Shown one piece after another: positions 54,676 through 64,000 of a DNA stretch of 64,000 bases; within the stretch, counting starts at the first letter, position 1; the number at the start of each line of letters is the position of its first letter. The DNA comes from Hawksworthiomyces lignivorus (Eukaryota; Ascomycota; Sordariomycetes; Ophiostomatales; Ophiostomataceae). A program made the position numbers and the translations under genes. The notes under the pieces were generated by a model, which was not told the DNA's origin, ran no database searches, and worked only from the letters and a program-made list of their open reading frames with translations. Location: NCBI GenBank assembly GCA_002917075.1, contig NTMA01000048.1, positions 228,119-292,118 of the forward strand, written 5' to 3'.

Positions 54676-56296
54676 ATGGGGTTTCTCCAAGATCTCTCCC
54701 GAGTCCCGCGGGATTTCGCGGCAGACTTGAAAATGAACAGAATTCAAGCTCTCATCTTCTTTACGTCGTGGTTTGCGTGGACACTTGGTGCAATGCACTA
54801 TTTTTTTCTCTCCTATACGATGCCGCAGTTGGCCGAAGCGCTAAATGTGAGCCAGAGCAAGATCGCCCAGGCAAACACGACGGCCATGATTTCGCGGGCT
54901 CTTGGTGCCATCATCTTCGGTGTGGTCTCTGACCAGCTTGGACGCAAAATATCGCTCTTGGCTGCAATTGCATTTATGGGCGTGTTTACCCTATGCACGG
55001 GTTTTGTTCATACCTATGCACAACTTATCGGAGTTCGGCTGCTTTTTGGTGAGACTCGTGTTTGGCATACATATGATGTAAGATGGACAAAGACAAACTG
55101 CTAACTGACTGCCCACTCTGCACAGGCGTTGCGTATGGGGGATTATATGGCGCCGTGATGGCCAATCTTCTTGAAGCCGTGCCTCGGCGGTCTCGAGGTA
55201 CTGTCGCTGGATTCACGCAGCAAGGCTTTGGAGCGGGAAATATAATTGCGTCTGGGCTCAACCTAGCCATGAGTAAGTTGTCTTCTTATCGTGTGGTCCA
55301 TATAGTTTTATTTTATTGACTTATAAATCTTAGGCAAATACAGTTGGCGGTCGCTCTTTTATCTTGGTGCTGGTCTTACCGTCGTGGCCTTTCTACTGCG
55401 GTTGTTCACCCCCTCATACTCAGTGGCGAGTGAAGCTATCATGGAAGCGGAAGGCATTGACGTAGTCGACGAGCGCGCGCAGGTCGGCGGCAATATCTCG
55501 TTTTGGGTGAAATTCCGCTATGCCATCCGCCACCACTGGCCCATCTTCATATACTGCACAGTTCTTGCGTCCTGCTTCAACACGTTAGGCCACGGCCAGA
55601 TGGACGTGTACCCGTCGTTTCTGCTGACGCAGAAGGGCCTTGATGTGCTACACGAGACTTGGGTCACCGTCATCTACCAGTGTGGTGGCATTCTTGGCGG
55701 CGTTGTGGGCGGCTACCTCTCCAAGTACAATCCCAAATGGGTTCCGTTTGCTTTTGCTGTTCTCATGGCACCATGGCTGCCACTCTGGACGCTGCCCAAT
55801 GACTGGCGGCTACTTGCAATTGGCTGTTTTTTCCTCGAGGTCGCATACGGCGCAGCAATTGGAACCCTGGGGAATATCCTCCAAATGGTTTGTCCTCACC
55901 CAGGCATTCGCGGCGCCTTTGGCGGCGTGACATATAACCTCGGAAATGCCGTATCATCAGTTGCCCCAACCATAGAAACTAAGCTCGGAGAACGGTGGCC
56001 ACTGCCTAATGGCAAACCTGACTATGGTCGCATCCAGTTGATTCTCACTGGTGTGGTATGTACTGTTTCTCTGACATTCAGAGTCCACTTATACAAAGTA
56101 CAGGTCTAACTTTTTCCAGCTCATCGGATTTCTGGCCATAACACTAGCCTGTATGCCCACTAAAAATGTCAACCTTGAATGGGATCTGGTAGATCCAAAC
56201 CAAGTTATTCCTGGCCAGGTCCCGACGGAAAAGGAAACGGCCTCTGTTCATGAATATGAAGAAACGCGGCCCACAAACACAAATACAATCGAGTGA
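54676..56296 (+). CDS. MFS carboxylate porter (JEN/SHS-like)
   Basis: Exons 54676-55048, 55126-55272, 55334-56055 and 56120-56296 encode 472 aa. The N-terminus lacks the sugar-porter features; ALIFFTSWFAWTLGAMHYFFLSYTMP recalls helix 1 of the SHS/JEN group. GVVSDQLGRKISLL is the loop 2-3 motif, and GVAYGGLYGAVMANLLEAVPRRSRGTVAGFTQQG corresponds to helix 4-5. The second half has ILGGVVGGYLSKY and GVTYNLGNAVSSVAPTIE. The group carries lactate, pyruvate, sialate and related monocarboxylates or aromatic acids in symport with protons. Here it is the likely uptake system for the acid degraded by island B. The C-terminal ~50 residues are polar and cytoplasmic. Confidence 0.88.
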
Positions 56297-57072
56297 ACGG
56301 TCAATCTTGTCGACTTACTCCGCTGAAAACAACAATACATCTTGAACAGATGAGAACCCGGACTTATATGCTTTCTTATGCTACTTCTGGAAGACATAAG
56401 TTGCGATTTTTAATGGTGCCTTCTCCCAAGTGTCATTAGGCGGATTTAACACGACTTTGGAATTGGACCAGCGGGTCCCCACTTCGAAGTATGAACATGA
56501 GAAGACTATTCTGTTACTAGATCAACCTCCGTATCTAGGTTATACTTCATAGACACTATTATAAATTAGACTTTCAAATCACATATCAAGGAAATATTTA
56601 ATAGTAAGACGGCATCTCGAAGATCTCTTGCTTCAAGTCACTGGTGTGAATGTCTGTTACAGTGCACGTGACAGTGCAAGCATAACTAGCCTTTGTTTTG
56701 TAAGGTTTGTTAGCAGAGGCGGCGACGGATGATGGGAGGGCCAATCAAACAACAAGGCGCAGCTCCATATATCCAGATTAGGAGGGTTGCCCACTGTAGT
56801 TGCCCCAGCAGAAGCTTAAAATTTGCGACTGAAATTCTTTTCATTGAATGCAGGCTCAATCTCATATTGATTTCTTCTTTAACTCACTTCTACTTCTTCC
56901 TGTGTCTTGCCGCTTCTTTGTGCACCTAGAGCCTTTCTCTTGGCTGTCACTACCGCATATTTGAAGCATTTGATTTAATTTAATTGCTTCTGATTATTGT
57001 CTGGTCTTTGGCTGGTGAAATTTGCCACATCCTGTTCGACCCTTGGGTGCAGCTCAGTTTCACATCAGCGCC
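56297..57072. other. Intergenic region, 775 bp
   Basis: Marks the change from island B to the conserved ribosome-biogenesis block. The last 200 bp are T-rich and form the Syo1 promoter; the start lies in a strong context (GCGCCATGG). No gene supported. Confidence 0.5.
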
Positions 57073-59330
57073 ATGGCAAAATCTCGACGGAGCAGATCTG
57101 GCGCAGCGCGCCGTCCTGACCCCACAGGCGGCCGGCCCAGCAAGGTGGCCAAGGCGCCCTCTGATCCAGAGCTGGCGGCCATCCGCGAGGCGAAAATTCT
57201 GCCCGTCGTGCGCGATCTGAAGAGCTCAGACCCCAAGACTCGGACGGCGGCGGCAGGCGCCATTGCCAACATTGTGGAGGACACGCGGTGCCGGAAGCTG
57301 CTGCTGCGCGAGCAGATCGTGCACACCGTGCTCAGCGAGACGCTGACTGACTCGAACATCGAGGGCCGGGCCGCCGGTTGGGAGGTGCTGAACGTGCTGG
57401 CGCTGTACGAGGAGAGCGACTTCTGCGTGCACTTGTACCGGTGCGATGTCCTGACACCGGCCGCTCATGCCCTGTCGCAGGTACGTGATCTGGCTTGCTA
57501 TCTGGGAATGAAGAACTTTGTTTTCGCTCTTTCCTTTTTTTCTTTTTTTGACCATAGCATCATTGACGGCTAACGATTGACCAGATATTGGAGACGCTGT
57601 CTTCATCCAACCCACCCTTCTCTAAGCTGACAAAAGCACAGCAGGAGTATGTCTGGAAGATCACTTCGTCCATCCTGGACTTGGTGGGTCAGCTGGCCGA
57701 GGCCCGCGACGAGATTCTGGAGGCTGTTGTGGCCAACACTAGCATCGTGCGTGCGTTTTCCACTCTGGCATCCAGCGCCGCGGCCCCGTTCGAGATCCGG
57801 TGGACCGCCATTACCTGCCTGGCGCGCCTGTGCGACGAGCAGCGCGCTCTGTCGGAGGCTCTGGTCGACGACCAGGCTGCCGGCTGCTACAGCGCGCTGC
57901 TCCAGCTGAAGGACGCGGGCGGCCCCCTGGCCGTGGCCGCCTCGGCGCTTCTGCACGCCATATTTTCCACGCTTGAGTGGTTCGACCACAGCCCAGGCCG
58001 AGACGGCGCCTCTGATGCCATTCTGGTCCCAGTCCTGGCGAGGGCCATCGAGCAGCAGCTGCAAGACAACTCGGCCGAAATGGAGCACGACCGCGCGACG
58101 GAGGTTCTAAGCTTGGCTCTCCAGACGCTAGCCGTGATTGGAACTACGCTCAAGGCTTCTCTGGAGAAGGGAAACCGCGATGAGGAGGTTTGGAACGGCA
58201 TTCAAGATGAAGAAGAAGGCGAGGATTCTCACATTTTGGACGACGATGACGAGGACGAAGACGACATGGACGATAAGGATGGCGATGAAGATGATGAGAT
58301 GGCAGACGGCGACGATGCGCAGACCAAGGCAGAGAGATCACGAAAGAACGGCAGCAGACCAAAAAAGAACGAAGACGGCATGGAAGTAGATATGGAGGAC
58401 GGAGAGGACGACAATGGCGTCGATGACGACTTGGACCGAGACATGGAGAACGTCACAGGTTTCGATGCGGAAGATGCCAAAGGACTCAGCCTCGAAGACA
58501 TGTCCACACTGAGGGAGCTGATCGGTGGAGCTATTCCTCAGACCATCCGTCTTATTGCTTCTCGATCGCAGGCCAGTGATCAAGACACCGACCCAGCTCT
58601 CCTTGATGCCCTTTCGGCCTTGAACAACATTGCTTGGACGGTGGCCTGCGTTGACTTGCAAGACGAAGGCAATGAGGGAATCCTAGAGGCATGGGCGCCT
58701 GCTGCTCAGAACATCTGGCGGAAGGTTGTCCGCCCGCTCTTGGCCAAGGAAGAGGTTGATCTGAAGGTGATCAAGCCATTGATGAGCTTAGCATGGGCCT
58801 TGGCCCGGGTTCTTCGTCACGAGACGCCAGTTGACGCTGGCGAGCTAGAAAGAATTATTACCCTACACAAGTTGTCTGCAGGAGGAAAGGGTGAAGACAA
58901 GCAAACCGATGGGGACAAGGGCGATGCGGCCGAGAGCGACGAAGAGACCGATCCGTTCCAGAGCCTACCCGTCAAATGCATTGGCGTGCTTGGCCAGATT
59001 GCTCTGAGCCCGGCTCCAGTCGATCTCAACCGCAAGATTGGCCACTATCTGGCCGACACTGTGGAATCTCTACCAACCGCATCTGCTGAAGAAGCTGTCG
59101 AAGCGCTTAACCAGTTCTTCGACATCTACGGTGACGAGACAGCAGCCTGCGATAAAGAGGTTTTCTGGCAAGACAAGTTTTTGGAGAAGATGGAGGCGGC
59201 TGTCCCAAAGGTGAAGGCAATGGCAAAGACAATTGACAAGAGAACAATGGCTGAGCTGCGGACAAGGGCCGACGAGGTCGCTCTGAACCTGACCCGTTTT
59301 ATCCAGTACAAGAAGAAGCATGCCCCTTGA
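57073..59330 (+). CDS. SYO1: Symportin 1 (Syo1), 5S RNP assembly and import adaptor
   Basis: Exons 57073-57480 and 57585-59330 encode 717 aa. A basic N-terminus (MAKSRRSRSGAARRPDP) precedes ARM/HEAT-like helical repeats, seen in ARILPVVRDLKSSDPKTRTAAAGAIANI-type repeats at about 38-130 and later around ALSALNNIAWTVACV and LMSLAWALARVL. Between about 360 and 450 is a long acidic loop rich in Asp/Glu, a Syo1 hallmark that contacts ribosomal protein L11. The protein co-imports L5 and L11 into the nucleus through Kap104 and helps load the 5S RNA. Length (yeast ~620) and the acidic loop fit. It is followed by a J-protein and Dbp10, so it opens a block of ribosome and RNA-processing genes. Confidence 0.85.
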
Positions 59331-59673
59331 AAAGGCTGTAACGGGGGCCTAGGAGAATGAATATAGAAGAAAACGTTGGTTGGAAGGACACATGTCAAAA
59401 CTGATTCCCTTTTTGCAAAGGAGTTTGGAACAATAAAAATTGGCTGGAGTATCTGGAAGGAAAAGTACATAGAAAAACCGCATAAAACCTGCATTACCAT
59501 ATGAACGCCACGTATGAGAGAGTGCCACAGCAGACTCTCCCGAGTTGACCGAAACAAGCCATCATGAACATGAGCGCTTCTTTGCATTTCAATACGCCGT
59601 GATTGATACAGTGTCTTCCCCCCAAAACGCCAACTGCTTTCGCTAAGCAGACCTCTAGAGACACGTCTTGGTC
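59331..59673. other. Convergent 3' spacer, 340 bp
   Basis: Lies between the facing 3' ends of the Syo1 and J-protein genes. No gene seen. Confidence 0.5.
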
Positions 59674-60397
59674 TCACCCAATAGGCTTGAGCTTCTTCTT
59701 CTTCTTTGCGCCGCCCGCGTCCCCGCCAGACTTGCCCTTTTGGAACTTGCGCCAGCTGTCGATGCGCTGGTCGCGGGTGGCCTCCCAGTCCTGGTCGTGC
59801 TGGCGCTTGCGCTTGCGGGCCTCGATCTCGTCCTCCTCGCGGCGCTGCTCGCGGCCCTCCTCCTGCATCTGGGCGCGCATCTGGCGGCGGCGGCGCTGCT
59901 CGTTATCGATGAGCACGTACTTGGTCTTGTCGGCCCACTTCTTCTTGAAGTCGTCCGTCTTGAGCTCGGGCGAGTCGGCGTTCCACTTGTTCTCGCGCAG
60001 CAGCAGCATGCGCGCGTCGGCGATGGCCTCGTCGAGGCGCTCCCGGTGCTTCTCGTCCATGAGCTCGGTCTGGGCCTTCTTCAGGCGGTCGAATGCGTCT
60101 GGGGCGCGCGGGTTCTTGGTCTTGTCGGGATGGATGAGGAGCGACTTTTTCCGGTAGGTCACCTTGATGTCGGACTCGGGAACGCCTGGCTGGAGGCCAA
60201 GCACGGCGTACCTGGGAAGTCTGTCAGCAAGACTGGAAAAGACGCGCTAGAAACTACTAAACCAGATATTTTTGGGGAAAAACTTACGCATCTAATCGAA
60301 ATGCGCCAAGAATGCGCTCGATTTCCGCATCTTTCTCGGCCTCCTTGTTCTCCAACTCGAGGATGTCGATGGCGTCGCGTCCGTCGTCTTCCGCCAT
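59674..60397 (-). CDS. J-domain protein, DNAJC8/Spf31-like
   Basis: Exons 60288-60397 and 59674-60211 (minus strand) encode 215 aa. A short acidic N-terminus leads into the J-domain YAVLGLQPGVPESDIKVTYRKKSL with the essential HPDK in LLIHPDKTKNP. The rest is a highly charged helical tail (RRRRQMRAQMQEEGREQRREEDEIEARKRKRQ in part) ending in a Lys-rich KKKKKLKPIG. This layout, a single central J-domain without zinc or client-binding domains, is that of DNAJC8 and fission-yeast Spf31, which associate with the spliceosome. It is divergent from Dbp10, sharing a 436-bp promoter. Nuclear location is expected from the basic tail. Confidence 0.88.
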
Positions 60398-60833
60398 GAC
60401 GGGCGACTTTGTGAAGGGAACTAGGCAGAGATTACAGCTTAGGGTAAAAGAGACAAGACCAAGGCGATAATGTGAGAGCAAGATGTTGAGTGGATCGAGG
60501 GAAACGTCTAACAAGAACACAAGATGGAGACGATGGTGGAGGTTGAAGTAAAACAAAGATATGTTAGAACTGAGGCTCGCGAACTGTTATACGCATACAA
60601 TAGAAATAAGCGGGGTTAATTCAAGCCCGCTTAGTGGGCTATCGGACACCGCCCCGATAAGATAAGATAAACTTTTTTTAAGGCTAAAGAAAAAAAGAAA
60701 GAAAATAAAATAAAATAAAAAGGAAATAAAAAACGGCAGAAAAAATAAGAGGAAATCTGCTTTCTTCTTGGGGTCCTCCTCGAGCTGTGCTTTGCATACA
60801 CACAATATTCGAGGCCACATCGCAATTGCAGAT
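60398..60833. promoter_or_regulatory. Bidirectional promoter of the J-protein and Dbp10 genes
   Basis: A 436-bp divergent spacer with an A-rich AAAATAAAATAAAA tract around 60695-60735, a common nucleosome-depleting element in fungal housekeeping promoters. Confidence 0.4.
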
Positions 60834-63103
60834 ATGCCCGAACGACTATCTTCTCCGGCTTTGTCCGAGAATGAGGTCGACATATTGGGATCTCTGGTCA
60901 CTGACAATTTCCAAGGATTCGGTAGCGACGACGAAGGACCAAAGAAGAAGCGGAAGAGACAGAAGACGACTGCCGCTGAACCAGACCCAGATGATCTTGA
61001 CTTCGGCGCAATATTAGAAGGGGGCGGAGGTTTTGGTGGCTTTACCGGAGGCGACGATGACGAGGAGGAGGACGAGGCGTACATCGCCCTGCAGCAGGCA
61101 GCGGCCTTCCGAAAGTCCAGCAACTTGAAGGGCAATACTGTTAAAAAGGGCGGAGGCTTCCAAGCAATGGGTACGCTTTTCTGTGAATGGACTGATTTTT
61201 GCTATATGACTCTTCAGCTAACTCTTTGCTCTCCTCCTTCTCTTTAGGCCTCAATGCCAACCTGCTTCGTGCCATCACAAGAAAGGGCTTCAAGGTCCCG
61301 ACACCCATCCAGCGCAAGACGATCCCGCTCATCCTCTCCCGCCGCGACGTCGTCGGCATGGCCCGCACAGGTTCCGGAAAGACGGCAGCGTTTGTGGTTC
61401 CGATGATCGAGCGCCTGCGGGCCCACAGCGTGCGTGTTGGGGCGCGGGCGCTGGTTCTGTCGCCGTCACGCGAGCTGGCGCTGCAGACGCTCAAGGTGGT
61501 GCAGGAGCTGGGGCGGGGCACGGATCTGAAGACGGTGCTGCTGGTGGGCGGTGACAGCCTGGAGGAGCAGTTTGGCCTGGTGGCGTCGAACCCGGACATT
61601 GTCATTGCCACGCCGGGCCGGTTCCTGCATCTCAAGGTGGAGATGGGGTTGGACCTGTCGTCGATCCAGTACGTCGTGTTCGACGAGGCCGACCGCCTGT
61701 TCGAGATGGGCTTCGCCGCCCAGCTGACCGAGATCCTGCACGCGCTGCCGCCGTCGCGGCAGACGCTGCTGTTCTCGGCCACGTTGCCCTCGTCGCTGGT
61801 CGAGTTTGCGCGCGCCGGCCTGCAGGACCCGAGCCTGGTGCGCCTGGACATTGAGACCAAGATCTCGCCTAACCTGCAGAGCGCCTTCTTCAGCGTCAAG
61901 GGCACCGAGAAGGAGGGCGCCCTGCTACATATCCTGCACGACGTCATCAAGATGCCGCTGGGTCTGCCCGAGGGCGTGTCTGCAGACGACGACGGCGACG
62001 AGGACGAGGACGGTAGAAAGAAGGCGTCCAAGAAGCGGAAGCGGGAAGCCGCCGGCGCCGGCAAGCCGACCGAGCACTCGACCATTGTCTTCACAGCCAC
62101 CAAGCACCACGTCGAGTACCTGGCGGCGGTGCTGCGCGAGGCCGGCTTCGCCGTGTCGTACGTGTACGGCTCGCTGGATCAGACGGCGCGCAAGATCCAG
62201 GTGGAGCAGTTCCGCCGCGGCCGCAGCAACATCCTGGTGGTCACGGACCTGGCTGCGCGCGGCATCGACATTCCCGTGCTGGCCAATGTCATCAACTACG
62301 ACTTCCCGCCGCAGGCCAAGGTCTTTGTGCACCGCGTCGGCCGCACCGCCCGCGCCAACCAGCGCGGCTGGAGCTACAGCCTGGTGCAGGACACGGACGT
62401 GCCGTACTTGGTCGACCTGCAGCTGTTCCTGGGCCGCAAGCTGGTCGTCGGCCGCGGCGACGGCGACGGCGAGGGCGGCAGCTACGAGCAGGACGTCGTC
62501 GTCGGCGCGCTGCCGCGCGGCGCTGTCGAAGCCCACGTCGAGTGGGTCAACACGCTCCTAGGCGACGTGACCGACGTCGAGGTCCTGCGCACCGTGGCCG
62601 TCAAGGCCCAGAAGCAGTACTTCCGCACGCGGTTGTCGGCGTCGAGCCAGAGTGCCCGCCGCGCGCGCGAGATCGTCGCCAGCCGCCAGTGGACGCAGCT
62701 GCACCAGCTGTTCGACCAGGCCGAAGTGGACGGCGGCAGCGTAGGCGCCGCGGCCGGTGGCCAGGCGCGCGAGGACATGCTGGCCAAGATCATGGGCTAC
62801 AAGCCGCAGGAGTCCATCTTCGAGGTAACCATGCAGGGCAAGAAGGCCTTGAAGAGCGAGGCCGCCGAGGTGATGCGCACCATGCGCCGGAAGGTGGGGC
62901 CTCGCCGGCGCACAACGTCAACGACAATAGAGGCGTCTGGCAAGGACGAGGAGGAGAATGCAGATACCGCAATGGGGGAGGGTGATGAGGACGGCTCTGA
63001 GGACGACGGCTTTGAGACAGAGGAGGACGATGGCAACTCCCACGACATTAACCGGTTTGACTCGGAAAGCGAAAACGAGGACGACGACAAAGAAGAGGGT
63101 GAT

Positions 63104-63134
<31 letters not shown>

Positions 63135-63959
63135 TCAATATCTTGGATTCTGACGATGCCTGGGCCGTGAGCGGCAAGAGCGGCAGCAGAGGTAGCAAAG
63201 CTGGCAAGGCCGGAAAGAGCGGCAAGGCCGACAAGAGCGAGTCCTCCTGGGTCGACAGTTCCGTGTTCATGTCGTACACGCCACGGACAGGCGGCGACCT
63301 CAGTGCGCGGGCGGCCGAGGAGCGCGGCTACGGCGTGCACGCGACGGCGGCAGACGAGGAGGGCATCACGAGCTTCGCGGCGGCGGCGCGCGACGCCACC
63401 ATGGACCTGACCAACGACGAGACGGCCAAGTCGTTTGGCGTGCCGGCGCGCGCCAAGATGCGCTGGGACAAGAAGCAGGGCAAGTACGTCGCGCGCGCCA
63501 ACGACGAGGATGGCAGCCGCTCCCGCGGCGGCCTCGGCGGCGGCAAGATGATCCGCGGCGAGAGCGGCGTCAAGATCGCCGCCTCCTTCCAGAGCGGCCG
63601 CTTCGACAAGTGGCGCCGCGCCAACCGCCTAGGCGCCCTGCCCCAGGTCGGTGACGCCGAGAAGGCCGGCCTGGCCCGCCAGCTCGGCGGCCCCAGCGGG
63701 CCCCGCGGCGGCCCGCGCGCCGGCGGCCGCCTCTGGCACAAGAAGGAGCAGGCCCCCAAGGAGGCCGATAAGTACCGCGACGACTACCAAGTGCGCAAGA
63801 AGCGCGTGGCAGAGGCCAAGGAGAAGCGCATCGGCCGCTTCAAGGATGGCGAGGGCAGCCACCGCGAGCTCAAGGACGCCGACGACATCCGCAAGGCCCG
63901 CAAGGTTGCGGAGCAGAAGAGGCTCAAAAACGCGCGGCCCGCCCGGGAGGGTGGCAGTC

Positions 63960-63996
<37 letters not shown>

Positions 63997-64000
63997 GCGC
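60834..64000 (+). CDS. DBP10: DEAD-box RNA helicase Dbp10 (3' end beyond the window)
   Basis: Exon 1 is 60834-61170; exon 2 starts at 61248 and runs open to the window end, giving at least 1030 residues. A Leu-codon extension to 60768 was rejected. Helicase motifs in order: Q motif [14 protein letters not shown], Walker [18 protein letters not shown] (Ia), ATPGRFLHL (Ib), [11 protein letters not shown] (II), SATLP (III), [17 protein letters not shown] (IV), [11 protein letters not shown] (V) and HRVGRTARA (VI). An insert of ~45 charged residues separates motifs III and IV. The C-terminal part holds long acidic tracts (about 10 consecutive Asp near 63103-63130), then [17 protein letters not shown], typical of the Dbp10 C-terminal domain, and ends in a poly-Gly run from a GGC repeat. 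Dbp10 acts in 60S pre-ribosome assembly in the nucleolus. Coding GC is high throughout. Confidence 0.93.
63961..64000. repeat. GGC trinucleotide repeat coding for poly-Gly
   Basis: At least eleven consecutive GGC units inside the Dbp10 tail, running to the window edge. RGG/Gly-rich tails are usual in RNA helicases; the repeat length is likely to vary between isolates. Confidence 0.85.

Noticed and set aside
61141..62103. 320-codon minus-strand frame and the 251-codon plus frame at 61806-62561
   Set aside because: Antisense and out-of-frame shadows of Dbp10, whose helicase motifs are complete in the main frame.

Overview
The window is genomic DNA of a filamentous ascomycete (Pezizomycotina, most likely a sordariomycete). 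The evidence is the many short GT-AG introns of about 50-180 bp that restore family motifs across exon joins, the fungus-only families (Zn2Cys6 regulators, LaeA-like methyltransferases, HeLo-like/NACHT STAND proteins) and the monocistronic genes on both strands. I support 26 protein genes and one gene relic. I found no convincing tRNA, rRNA, CRISPR array or intact transposon. Exon joins were made by eye and each reading frame was checked arithmetically through every junction.

Left part (1-7.7 kb): a PLC-like phosphodiesterase, then a nine-exon LaeA-like SAM methyltransferase followed by a small decayed copy of the 3' end of such a gene.

Catabolic island A (7.7-23.5 kb): a Baeyer-Villiger monooxygenase, iron-type alcohol dehydrogenase/maleylacetate-reductase-like enzyme, Zn2Cys6 regulator, MFS porter, HSL-type esterase, acyl-CoA synthetase, thiolase and SDR. 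Together they can be read as one route: oxidise an alcohol to a ketone, insert oxygen, hydrolyse the ester or lactone, activate with CoA, and cleave thiolytically. There is no PKS, NRPS or terpene synthase, so this looks degradative rather than a classical secondary-metabolite cluster. The shared promoters carry unusual repeats and a perfect inverted repeat.

Middle (23.9-41.8 kb): a stand-alone HeLo-like STAND N-terminal protein, about 5 kb of AT-rich gene-free DNA, a sugar-porter-type MFS gene, two secreted hydrolases (an EEP phosphodiesterase fused to a jacalin-like module, and a histidine acid phosphatase with an altered HD motif), and a four-exon NACHT STAND receptor.

Catabolic island B (42.7-56.3 kb): a DJ-1/PfpI protein, a tricarballylate-dehydrogenase-like flavoprotein (much more GC-rich than its flanks), a Zn2Cys6 regulator, a class II aldolase, a quinone oxidoreductase, a 2-pyrone-4,6-dicarboxylate-hydrolase-like lactonase and a JEN/SHS-type carboxylate porter. 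This suggests uptake and breakdown of a polycarboxylate or lactone.

Right end (57.1-64 kb): a housekeeping block for ribosome biogenesis and RNA processing: symportin Syo1, a DNAJC8/Spf31-like J-protein and the DEAD-box helicase Dbp10 (cut by the window edge). The window therefore runs from accessory metabolism into conserved core genes.
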